The notes under the pieces are model-generated. The model made no database searches. It saw only the letters and a list, made by a program, of their open reading frames with translations, and was not told the DNA's origin. From Bacteroidota bacterium (GTDB lineage Bacteria > Bacteroidota > Ignavibacteria > Kapaibacteriales > NICIL-2), in NCBI GenBank assembly GCA_019695345.1, contig JAIBAE010000008.1, forward strand, positions 36,199 to 100,198: a stretch of DNA of 64,000 nucleotides, in the 5' to 3' direction. Position numbers and translations under genes: made by a program. Below, one piece after another: positions 53,915 through 61,659 of the stretch (its first letter is position 1; the number at the start of each line of letters is the position of its first letter).

Positions 53915-54658
53915 TCAGTTAATTATATCGCCGTTGTTGGTTGCTAATTTCTCGCGCCACTTTTGGATGTCTTGTTGGGTTTGTTGTTGCCAGTCTGTTA
54001 GCTCGCCAATTATTTTTAATGGTGCGTGTGTGCGGTACGAGCGTGTTAGGTTTCCGGGAAATTTTTTGTCGGTTACGTTGGGGTCGTTTTCAAAGCTGTC
54101 GGTTGGTTGTACAATGTACACGCGTTCTGCTCCATCGCCTTTTGCTAATGCCGCGGCAAGCCCTGCGCCGTTTGCCATTGCTGTAAAGTATATGTGGTTC
54201 ATTACCAGATCCGGTTGGTAGTTAGACCTGCTGCCGGGTGTTAGAAAATCGCCAATGTGTAAGTCTGCTTTTGTGCCGTGGTAAAAGGGTCCGTTATCGG
54301 TTATTGTGTTATGATGCGCTGTTGATAGCTCGTACATTTTTTGTGCGTTGTGTTCATCGCCTTCTTCCTGGTAACAGGTGGCAATAGCACTGTACAGTGT
54401 AGGCAATGCACTGTTGGCTGCAATACTGTTGATTGACAACACTAGTTCTAACGCGGTTTGTAGCCACGTACGTTTATCGGCAACGTTGTGTTGTAGGCGT
54501 GCTATAAACCATGCGGCAAGAAATTTCTCGAAGTTGTTTGTGGCATCGTTCCATGCTTTTGTACATATGGTGGTTGCTTCGGCAGTGTTGCCGCTTTCTT
54601 GCATGTTCATGCCTTGCAGACAGAGTTGAACTATATTGTTATTTGGGGAAAATTCCAT
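53915..54658 (-). CDS. Helical-domain/rifampin ADP-ribosyltransferase (Arr) fusion
   Basis: A 247-residue protein in two parts. Residues 1-115 are helical and TPR-like (CYQEEGDEHNAQKMYELS resembles one TPR unit). Residues 120-247 match the Arr enzyme, which inactivates rifampin by NAD-dependent ADP-ribosylation: FYHGTKADLHIGDFLTPGSR, NHIYFTA, and DPNVTDKKFPGNLTRSYRTHAPLKIIGELTDW. The catalytic and NAD-binding residues H127, Y157 and D192 (H-Y-D) are all present. Stand-alone Arr is about 140 residues. What the helical part does is unknown. No mobile element flanks it, so it seems a resident gene. Confidence 0.88.
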   Translation of the reverse strand: MEFSPNNNIVQLCLQGMNMQESGNTAEATTICTKAWNDATNNFEKFLAAWFIARLQHNVADKRTWLQTALELVLSINSIAANSALPTLYSAIATCYQEEGDEHNAQKMYELSTAHHNTITDNGPFYHGTKADLHIGDFLTPGSRSNYQPDLVMNHIYFTAMANGAGLAAALAKGDGAERVYIVQPTDSFENDPNVTDKKFPGNLTRSYRTHAPLKIIGELTDWQQQTQQDIQKWREKLATNNGDIIN

Positions 54659-54726
54659 TGGTATATGTAGGTATTATGTTGTTATAGAGGTTGTTGTGTA
54701 ACCCAAACATAACAATCATTGTTGTT

Positions 54727-54822
54727 ACACGATATACGATTAGTGCTATTATATGCTTGCGGTTCCTTCCCGCACGTAGATGATGTTGATTTATACAACG
54801 TTTGATGCGGATTGCGATAGCA
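54727..54822 (-). repeat. Element A, single arm (copy 20)
   Basis: Ends GATGCGGATTGCGATAGCA and carries CCTTCCCGCACG. It lies between divergent genes. Confidence 0.75.
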
Positions 54823-54871
54823 AATTCAAACTAATTGCATAAGTTAGCCAGATACTAATTACGGGGGTGTA

Positions 54872-57628
54872 ATGAAAAAGTTTTTTGTTTTGTTAATTGT
54901 TTGTGTTGGTGCTGTGGCACAACCAACTGCATGGAAAAGTGTTGGCGTTGGTGGCGGCGGTGCGTTGTTTCTGCCGAATTTTTACGGTAATACGTTAACT
55001 GTTGCCTGCGATATGAGCCAGGAGTTTGTTACTACCAACTATGGTACTTCGTGGAGCCAAGTACATTTTAAACAACTGCAAACAAGTAATAACCGCGGAT
55101 TGCTACAGTACAGCACACAGAACACTATCTGGACGATTGACGCAACATCGCTGAATGGCTCGGATACATACCGCCCAACAAAATCAACCGATGGCGGTGT
55201 TACATTCCATGTACTGGCTAACGACCCAACATCGGCAAGTGCATATTATTTATATGCTAACCCTAATAATGCTCAACACGCTATTGTTGCCGACTACAAA
55301 AACATTTACAGCACTAAAGATGGTGGTGCAACATGGAAAACAATTTACTCTACCAATAACCCCGGTGGTGCATACATTGCCGGTGTTTGTTTTGAAGACC
55401 AAAACATGCTGATTGCATTGAATAGCGGGATACTGACTTCGCTGAATAATGGCGATTCTTTTTCTCGTAAAAACATTAGCGGCTTGGATTCTACCAAGCA
55501 AGCAATCTATGCTTTTACGTGGTATAAGGATAACAATACATACAGATATTTTGCAGTAGTTAGTAATAATGGCGATGTGTATGGCGGTGTAACTGCGTTA
55601 GATCGTCCGGGTTTTATTGGTGTGTTTACCGTTACATCAACGGGTAATGCGTGGAGTAATGTTACAACCGGAATAGATGCATCGGCACAGCCATACTTTA
55701 TTGGCGCAAACCAGTTTGGTGAAGTATTTGTTGCGGGTGGAAGCTCACAATCGGCACCTATTGTATACAAAACAACAGACAATGGCTCAACATGGAAAAG
55801 TGTTTTTATAACTACAGGGAACCAGAATATTGCCACAGGGTGGAGCGGACAAGGCGGTGACCGCGCGTGGAGTTATGGCGAACTTGCTTTGGGTTTTGCA
55901 GTGGATTACAAATCGCACGCGGCAGCATTTACCGATTACGGTTTTGTACACGTAACAACCGATGGCGGTGCTTCGTGGAAACAAGCATACGTAACACCTA
56001 CTACACAAAACACGGGTGTTACTCCTAAAGGAAAAAGTTACGAAAGTGTTGACTTGGAAAACACCACATGCTGGCATGTTGTATGGTTAGACTCATTAAA
56101 CATGTATGCGTGCTTTTCGGATATACAAGGATGTCGCTCAACCGATGGCGGTAAAACGTGGAGCTTTAATTATACGGGGCATTCGGATAACTCGTTGTAT
56201 TATGTTGTTAAGCATCCAACCACAAAAGTTGTATATGGCGCAACATCTACCGTACACGATATGTACCAAAGTACGTACTTGCAGGATGCACGTATTGATA
56301 ACGGAAAAGGTAAAGTGTTGTTCTCTGCTAACAATGGTGCCGCATGGCAAACATTACACGATTTTCAACACCCTGTTGTATGGCTTGCCTTAGACCCCAC
56401 ACAACCAAACCGCATGTATGCAAGTGTAATTCATTCTACGCAAGGTGGTGTTTATGTAACCAATAATCTTGATGCAGGTGCAGGTTCTACATGGACAAAA
56501 CTCGCCGCGCCTCCTCGGACGGAAGGGCATCCGTTCAATCTGCGTGTGTTGAATGATGGAACATTAGTAGCAACATTCTCCGGCAGAAGAAACTCTTCCG
56601 GACAGTTTACAGCAAGCAGTGGAGTATTTGTATGGAATGGTACCACATGGCAAGACCGCAGTGATGCCGGCATGAACTACTGGACAAAAGATATTATTAT
56701 TGACCCCAACGATGCAACACAGAGTACATGGTACGTTGGTGTATTTAGTGGCTGGGGCGGAGCGCCAAATGGCAAAGGCGGTTTATACCGAACAACAAAT
56801 CGTGGCACGGCATGGACAAAAGTTAACACGCTAGATAGAGTTACCTCGCTATCATTTGCATCAAGTAACACAAAGCAAGCATACCTTACAACCGAAACCG
56901 ATGGTTTATGGTTTACCAACGATATTACCGCAACCAACCCAACCTTTACGCTTGTTCAAAGTTATCCGTTCCGTCAGCCGGAGCGCGTATATACAAACCC
57001 GTATAACACGAATGATGTTTGGGTAACAAGCTTTGGCAACGGCATGAAACATAGTGCTACGCAAACAACAACTCCGGTGCCCGATAAGGTAGTACTTGAA
57101 TCTCCTGAAAATGGAACAAAGAATCCGGTTACATCCGTTGTGTTCACATGGAAGCCTGCTGCTAACGCCACAAAGTATGTAATAACTATAACCGATTCTG
57201 CCGGGCGCATACTTATTCAGGATACAATTACCGGAAAAACGACTGCGGGACCATATACCTTAAAGTTTGGAAAGTATCATTGGTCGGTAAAAGCATTAAA
57301 TGAAACCGGTGTAGGTGATAGCAGCGATACTTGGAACTTTGAACAAATTCCCGATGAAACAAGTGTTTACGATGTTACTACAACACAACCTTCTGTACAA
57401 CCAATTCCTGCGCGCGATGCAGTTACTATTACCTTAGCAAACCCAAGCAGTACCGAGCTATCCGTTACCGTGTTTACCATGCAAGGCAAAAAGGTACTTA
57501 CAACAATGGCAGGCATCAATGCTACGGAAGTCCGAGTAGATGTTACTGCGTTGGTGCGCGGCGTTTACACAGTTCAAATTTCAAATACACAATCAATACT
57601 TTACACACAACAGATAGTAATTGAATAA
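54872..57628 (+). CDS. T9SS-secreted BNR/sialidase-like beta-propeller protein
   Basis: A 918-residue exported protein. It has a signal peptide (KKFFVLLIVCVGAVAQ) and then many BNR-type blades with the Asp-box S-x-D-G-G-x-T-W (STKDGGATWKTIY, TTDNGSTWKSVF, VTTDGGASWKQAY, STDGGKTWSFNY), forming one or two beta-propellers to about residue 720. Next comes an Fn3-like domain (about 735-825, SPENGTKNPVTSVVFTWKP) and a C-terminal T9SS sorting domain (about 838-918, QPIPARDAVTITLANPSS..GVYTVQI). Related proteins are xyloglucanases (GH74) or sialidase-like, but no GH74 catalytic pair could be confirmed. Surface or secreted. Confidence 0.85.
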   Translation: MKKFFVLLIVCVGAVAQPTAWKSVGVGGGGALFLPNFYGNTLTVACDMSQEFVTTNYGTSWSQVHFKQLQTSNNRGLLQYSTQNTIWTIDATSLNGSDTYRPTKSTDGGVTFHVLANDPTSASAYYLYANPNNAQHAIVADYKNIYSTKDGGATWKTIYSTNNPGGAYIAGVCFEDQNMLIALNSGILTSLNNGDSFSRKNISGLDSTKQAIYAFTWYKDNNTYRYFAVVSNNGDVYGGVTALDRPGFIGVFTVTSTGNAWSNVTTGIDASAQPYFIGANQFGEVFVAGGSSQSAPIVYKTTDNGSTWKSVFITTGNQNIATGWSGQGGDRAWSYGELALGFAVDYKSHAAAFTDYGFVHVTTDGGASWKQAYVTPTTQNTGVTPKGKSYESVDLENTTCWHVVWLDSLNMYACFSDIQGCRSTDGGKTWSFNYTGHSDNSLYYVVKHPTTKVVYGATSTVHDMYQSTYLQDARIDNGKGKVLFSANNGAAWQTLHDFQHPVVWLALDPTQPNRMYASVIHSTQGGVYVTNNLDAGAGSTWTKLAAPPRTEGHPFNLRVLNDGTLVATFSGRRNSSGQFTASSGVFVWNGTTWQDRSDAGMNYWTKDIIIDPNDATQSTWYVGVFSGWGGAPNGKGGLYRTTNRGTAWTKVNTLDRVTSLSFASSNTKQAYLTTETDGLWFTNDITATNPTFTLVQSYPFRQPERVYTNPYNTNDVWVTSFGNGMKHSATQTTTPVPDKVVLESPENGTKNPVTSVVFTWKPAANATKYVITITDSAGRILIQDTITGKTTAGPYTLKFGKYHWSVKALNETGVGDSSDTWNFEQIPDETSVYDVTTTQPSVQPIPARDAVTITLANPSSTELSVTVFTMQGKKVLTTMAGINATEVRVDVTALVRGVYTVQISNTQSILYTQQIVIE

Positions 57629-57630
57629 TC

Positions 57631-57721
57631 TGCTAACGCATATCCGCACCTAACGTGCATGCTGCTAACATTCATATATCTGCGGGAAAGATACATTGTG
57701 CTATAAACAAGCGGTTATCGT
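57631..57721 (+). repeat. Element A, single arm (copy 21)
   Basis: Begins TGCTAACGCATATCCGCACC two bases after the preceding stop. Contains TCTGCGGGAAAGATAC and ends GCGGTTATCGTTT. Confidence 0.85.
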
Positions 57722-57734
57722 TTACACTCTTTTT

Positions 57735-57806
57735 GCGAAGCTGTAACGGTCGGCACCGCCCGTGTGACGGCGCTGGCGCGGTAGCTTCGGCAGATGACCG
57801 AACCAT
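57735..57806 (+). repeat. Element B (copy 8)
   Basis: GCGAAGCTGTAACGGTCGGC, CCGCCCGTGTGACGGCGC and GCTTCGGCAGATGACCGAAC. It follows element A copy 21 directly. Confidence 0.8.
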
Positions 57807-57859
57807 AAAAAATATGTACATTGCGTTCCTGTAGTGTTATTAGCATTCTATAAGGTAGT

Positions 57860-59164
57860 ATGAAAGCGCTTAGTTTTATTGGTAGTTTATTATTGGCAAT
57901 TGCTGCCATTGCGCAACCAACGCAATACTCCGGCAAAATTGGCAAGTACCCTGTTCATATGCGCATCGAGCAAAAGGGGAACAAGATTCAGGGTGGATAT
58001 GTATACGATAAACATGGGCTTGTGCTGTTGATAAGCGGCACCACTGCAAAAGGAAATGTTGTTCTTTCCGAACGCGATGAAACAGGGTATTCTACTGGAA
58101 CTTTTTCGGGCAAGATTACCGGCAACGACTTTACGGGTTCCTGGAAACCGTACCCTAAAGCACCACCTACTGCATTTAAACTTACCAAGGATATTGGCGG
58201 TAGTTATACATTAAATTATGTTGGAGCAATCAACAACAAATACCGCGTTCAGATGAAACTTACCCGCAAGGGCAGTGAGCTAAGTGGAATGTACTATTAC
58301 GAAAAACAAGGCATTGATATTCCGTTACGCGGCACCATGAACCCTGATGAATCGTTTACCTTAGATGAGTTTACGGTTGATGGCGAATTGCAAGGAACAT
58401 TTGTTGGGAAACTTGCCGCCGATTTTTCGTTATCAGGTACATGGAGTAAACCCGGCGGAACGCCAATGCCTTTTAACGTAAAGGTGAGTAGAAAACAAGT
58501 TCAGCGCGATAAAGAATATATTGATAAAGGTAGTGCCGAAGTGTTTGCACGTGTTATCACCTACCCCGATGCAAAAGGAAAAATTGCACAGACCGTTCTG
58601 TACCCGCAATTACGCGGATTAAAAGATATTACCATTCAACAAAAGTTAAATAAACTGTTTCTTCCGCCTACGCACTCCGAGATACAAGATATTGACTTTT
58701 CGTATTGCAAAGAGTTTGAGTCTGAACGGTGGTTTACAGTTCGCTGTAACAGCGATAGCATTATAAGCATAGAATTCAATTGGTACGAATACTCTTGCGG
58801 AGCGCACCCTAACCACGGAGCTAATGTTTCTACGTACGATTTACGCAACGGACAAGAGTTGCATTTGCCGTTGATTCTGAAACCGGGTGCGTTAAAAAGT
58901 ATTGCCAAACTTGCCGAGAAAAAAATTCTGCAACAGTACGCAGATTTTAATCCAACTAAGCTGAATGATATTCTGTTTGAAGAAACATTAACGCTAAACG
59001 ATAGCACCTGCTTTATTGTTCATAAAGACGGGCTTACATTTCACTACGACCCCTACGAAATTGCTCCGTACGCGGCAGGCGATATAGATATAGAGTTTTT
59101 GTGGAGCGAACTTGATGAGTTTGTTCTGCCGGAATCGCCTGTGCGCCGCTTATACAAAAAATAA
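57860..59164 (+). CDS. Exported protein with DUF3298-type C-terminal domain
   Basis: A 434-residue protein with a signal peptide (KALSFIGSLLLAIAAIAQ). The N-terminal half has two similar beta modules of about 95 residues: GKIGKYPVHMRIEQKGNKIQGGY and NNKYRVQMKLTRKGSELSGMYYY, each followed by an F-x-G-x-W/L strand (FTGSWKPYPKAP, SGTWSKPGGTP). The C-terminal 200 residues match DUF3298, also found in anti-sigma factor RsiV: ECGAHPNHG-like SCGAHPNHGANVSTYDL, then FHYDPYEIAPYAAGDIDIEF. It likely acts in the periplasm. No enzyme activity is known. Confidence 0.78.
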   Translation: MKALSFIGSLLLAIAAIAQPTQYSGKIGKYPVHMRIEQKGNKIQGGYVYDKHGLVLLISGTTAKGNVVLSERDETGYSTGTFSGKITGNDFTGSWKPYPKAPPTAFKLTKDIGGSYTLNYVGAINNKYRVQMKLTRKGSELSGMYYYEKQGIDIPLRGTMNPDESFTLDEFTVDGELQGTFVGKLAADFSLSGTWSKPGGTPMPFNVKVSRKQVQRDKEYIDKGSAEVFARVITYPDAKGKIAQTVLYPQLRGLKDITIQQKLNKLFLPPTHSEIQDIDFSYCKEFESERWFTVRCNSDSIISIEFNWYEYSCGAHPNHGANVSTYDLRNGQELHLPLILKPGALKSIAKLAEKKILQQYADFNPTKLNDILFEETLTLNDSTCFIVHKDGLTFHYDPYEIAPYAAGDIDIEFLWSELDEFVLPESPVRRLYKK

Positions 59165-59187
59165 CAAACACAATTACAGTATTACCC

Positions 59188-59859
59188 ATGGACATTGATT
59201 ATCATAAATATCCATTTCCACGAGTGCGTCATCACACGAACTCGCAGATTTATATTCCTCACCACGAGTTGCATGTTATACCCAACGGCTACCCGCCGCT
59301 TAGGCCAAGTATAGATTGGACAGAATGCTTTACAAATGGCTCTGCGCCTCAGGTTCTGGATATTGGCTGTGGTTGGGGAAAGTTCCTGATTGACTTTGCC
59401 GAGTTGAATCCGCAACTGAATGTATTAGGAATTGAAGCTCGGTCCAGCGCAGTAACATGGATAAACGGAGTAATACAAGGCGAGAACATCACAAATGCAC
59501 ATGCGCTGTTTTATTCTGTTGCCAACAAACTGCCTTTTATAGCAGACCAAAGTGTTTCGCACATATTCTATTTCTTCCCAGACCCGTGGTTTAAGAAACG
59601 CCATAACAAACGTCGTGCATTTAACCCGTTGTTCTTACAAGAGTGCCACAGAGTATTACAATCTACCGGCACATTGTATGTAATGACCGATGTACCCGAA
59701 GTTGATCAATACCAATGCGAGTTGCTTGATAGTACAGGTTTGTTTACCCATACACCTGTTACCAACGATAGTGATTGGTTTACTATAAAAACCGACCAAG
59801 AGTTATTCAGTATCGAAAAAGGAATTCCGTACGTTAGGCGGGTGTGTAAAAAGAGGTAA
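59188..59859 (+). CDS. trmB: tRNA (guanine-N7-)-methyltransferase TrmB
   Basis: A 223-residue cytosolic SAM-dependent enzyme that makes m7G46 in tRNA. The SAM loop is DIGCGWGKFLIDFAELNP near residues 57-74, GIEARSSAV follows, and the TrmB hallmark is FFPDPWFKKRHNKRR, with catalytic Asp in PDPW. The usual TD-x-x-x-Y region near the C-terminus reads TDVPEVDQYQ. Length is normal. Converges with the fasciclin gene. Confidence 0.95.
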   Translation: MDIDYHKYPFPRVRHHTNSQIYIPHHELHVIPNGYPPLRPSIDWTECFTNGSAPQVLDIGCGWGKFLIDFAELNPQLNVLGIEARSSAVTWINGVIQGENITNAHALFYSVANKLPFIADQSVSHIFYFFPDPWFKKRHNKRRAFNPLFLQECHRVLQSTGTLYVMTDVPEVDQYQCELLDSTGLFTHTPVTNDSDWFTIKTDQELFSIEKGIPYVRRVCKKR

Positions 59860-59864
59860 CAAAA

Positions 59865-59893
59865 AACGGCGGACGTGTGGGGCGTCCGCCGTT
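59865..59893. terminator. Bidirectional terminator between trmB and the fasciclin gene
   Basis: An 11-bp perfect stem AACGGCGGACG / CGTCCGCCGTT. Six T on the minus strand (TTTTTT), weaker T content on the plus strand (TTTATCATT). Confidence 0.88.
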
Positions 59894-59913
59894 TATCATT
59901 AGTTGTACTACTA

Positions 59914-60462
59914 TTATTTTGGTACAACAACACCGTCAATCACGTGTACAATACCATTAGAGGCACGTACCGATGCAAGAATTTTTGCATCATCAATATA
60001 AATTGCGCCGTCTTTGTGAGTAATCTTTGCATTCTTACCATCAACCATTCCCAGAACTCTGCCATCGGTTAACATATCTTCCGTAAACACCGAAACAGTA
60101 ACATGGTGTTGCAAGATGTCCGCAAGTTTGCCTTTGTTTTCCGGCTTTAGTAAATCATCTACTGTACCTGCTGGAAGTTTTGCAAACGCTGCATTAGTTG
60201 GTGCAAACACTGTAAACGGACCGGCATTCGATAACGAGTTTACCAAATCGGCTGCTTTCACTGCCGTAACCAACGTTGTATGGTCGGGCGAGCCAACAGC
60301 AACTTTAACAACATCTTTTTGCGATACATCATCTACAACGGTGGATTGCCCGCCACCGCCATTAACTTCGGCTGTTTTTTCTGCCGAGGCATCCGATTTA
60401 CCGCATCCTGTAATAAACACTACAAAAAAGAACGCAACAAGAACTGAACTGAGAGCTTTCAT
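59914..60462 (-). CDS. Fasciclin-domain lipoprotein
   Basis: A 182-residue predicted lipoprotein. The signal peptide ends in the lipobox ITGC. A Gly/Ser-rich linker precedes one fasciclin (FAS1) domain at about residues 50-181, with LVTAVKAADLVNSL, the conserved GPFTVFAPTNAAFAKLP box and the closing NGIVHVIDGVVVP. FAS1 domains mediate weak cell or matrix adhesion. Bacterial single-domain forms are often secreted or outer-membrane anchored. The function here is not known. Confidence 0.92.
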   Translation of the reverse strand: MKALSSVLVAFFFVVFITGCGKSDASAEKTAEVNGGGGQSTVVDDVSQKDVVKVAVGSPDHTTLVTAVKAADLVNSLSNAGPFTVFAPTNAAFAKLPAGTVDDLLKPENKGKLADILQHHVTVSVFTEDMLTDGRVLGMVDGKNAKITHKDGAIYIDDAKILASVRASNGIVHVIDGVVVPK

Positions 60463-60580
60463 AAGTCACCACTAATTATGAAAAAATTAGATATAAAATA
60501 GTCTCTTATCTCAAAATTAAGAGTTTCATTTCACACGGCAATACTTTTTTTTGGGGAAAGAGTATTATACAAAGAATATG

Positions 60581-60652
60581 GTGTTCCCCCGCTTCTGCCG
60601 AAGCAAGCCGCTAGCGCGCCAACCCGGTGCGAACCAAACGTTGTGCGCCGCA
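60581..60652 (-). repeat. Element B (copy 9)
   Basis: Minus-strand GCGGCGCACAACGTTTGGTT, CGCACCGGGTTGGCGCGC and GCTTCGGCAGAAGCGGGGGA. The rest of the 60463-60813 spacer is AT-rich, with no other feature seen. Confidence 0.8.
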
Positions 60653-60813
60653 GAATTCTACGTTGTGTCAGTATCCACTTCTTATTTTAACAGTAACTAA
60701 GAATAGTTTTTGTTTCGTTTGAAATTTTTTGTTTTTTTTCAGCTAAACTGAACAAGTGGATATTACTAAATTGTGTTGCCTTAAATAAGGCTGTATTAAC
60801 TCTAACCACAAGA

Positions 60814-61227
60814 ATGAAAAAGGAAATTCTATTTACACTTTTGCTATTGTTTGGTATAGTTATTATTGAATTTGCAACTGGCTCCCAAATTATATTGCTC
60901 GCAGATTCAATTCTACAACGCCGTGTTAACCAATACTTCGATGAATCATTAGATGGACAGTTATCACTTAGGCTCCCGAATAATGATAGACTGTACTATA
61001 CATATCGCACATCGGTAGAATCAGAATCTGGGAATGCCAATTCTGTTGCCAGCACTCTAACAGAGATAGTTACCGTAAAAAGCTTTCACGCAACTAGTAT
61101 TCACAAGCCTGGTAGTATATGGGCTACATACGAAGACAGTAACAATACTTACGAATTAATAGGCCGGGATGAAGTAGGTAAAAGAGACTCCTATGTTTTA
61201 GTATATACTCCAAAGAAAGCAGAATGA
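60814..61227 (+). CDS. Small membrane-anchored protein of unknown function
   Basis: A 137-residue protein with an N-terminal hydrophobic helix (residues 5-33) that may be an anchor or uncleaved signal. The rest is soluble beta-type sequence (RLYYTYRTSVESE, SIWATYEDSNNTYELIG, DSYVLVYTP). No family is recognised. The base composition is AT-richer than in flanking genes. The stop overlaps the start of the next small gene by four bases (ATGA), suggesting coupling. Confidence 0.6.
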   Translation: MKKEILFTLLLLFGIVIIEFATGSQIILLADSILQRRVNQYFDESLDGQLSLRLPNNDRLYYTYRTSVESESGNANSVASTLTEIVTVKSFHATSIHKPGSIWATYEDSNNTYELIGRDEVGKRDSYVLVYTPKKAE

Positions 61228-61415
61228 ATTACCTTTGTTCAGTAGCATCTATCCTTAAATACCTATGTAATGCCATGATTGTTTACATAGTTATTATTGA
61301 ATTACTTCTCCTATATTTTAATGATTGGTCGCTCCACTTATTCATATCTATAGTAGTATTACTATTGTTTCGGATTGTGTTGGCAAAGATGTATGAAATA
61401 ATCTGTGATAGATGA
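61224..61415 (+). CDS. Small hydrophobic protein coupled to the preceding gene
   Basis: A 63-residue protein with two predicted membrane helices (about 12-33 and 36-54). It starts within the stop of the upstream gene (ATGA overlap), which supports translation. The family is unknown. It could form a complex with its neighbour, which is an inference from the overlap alone. Confidence 0.5.
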   Translation: MNYLCSVASILKYLCNAMIVYIVIIELLLLYFNDWSLHLFISIVVLLLFRIVLAKMYEIICDR

Positions 61416-61447
61416 ATTGTATAACATCAATTGACCATACAAATACG

Positions 61448-61520
61448 TCGCGCCGCTGCATCGGTTGGCTCCGCCCGGGTGACGGAGCACAAGGCGGGCT
61501 TCGGCAGAGGTGGGGAACAC
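61448..61520 (+). repeat. Element B (copy 10)
   Basis: GCGCCGCTGCATCGGTTGGC, CCGCCCGGGTGACGGAGC and GCTTCGGCAGAGGTGGGGAA. It is nearly the same as copy 5. Confidence 0.8.
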
Positions 61521-61659
61521 AGCAAAATCACGGTTTTTTCCACATGCGTTTTGTACTATAAGGTTTTTTAGTAACTTGCACTTGCACGTTTTGCAGCAGG
61601 CGTGCAACATTAATTCCAGATAGGCGAGTGGTTTGCAGGATTATTAACGAGTACTTGCA

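Noticed and set aside
53187..54658. Acquired antibiotic-resistance island (GNAT plus Arr)
   Set aside because: The GNAT shows no drug-specific signature, there is no integrase or insertion sequence, and Arr homologues are common as resident genes.
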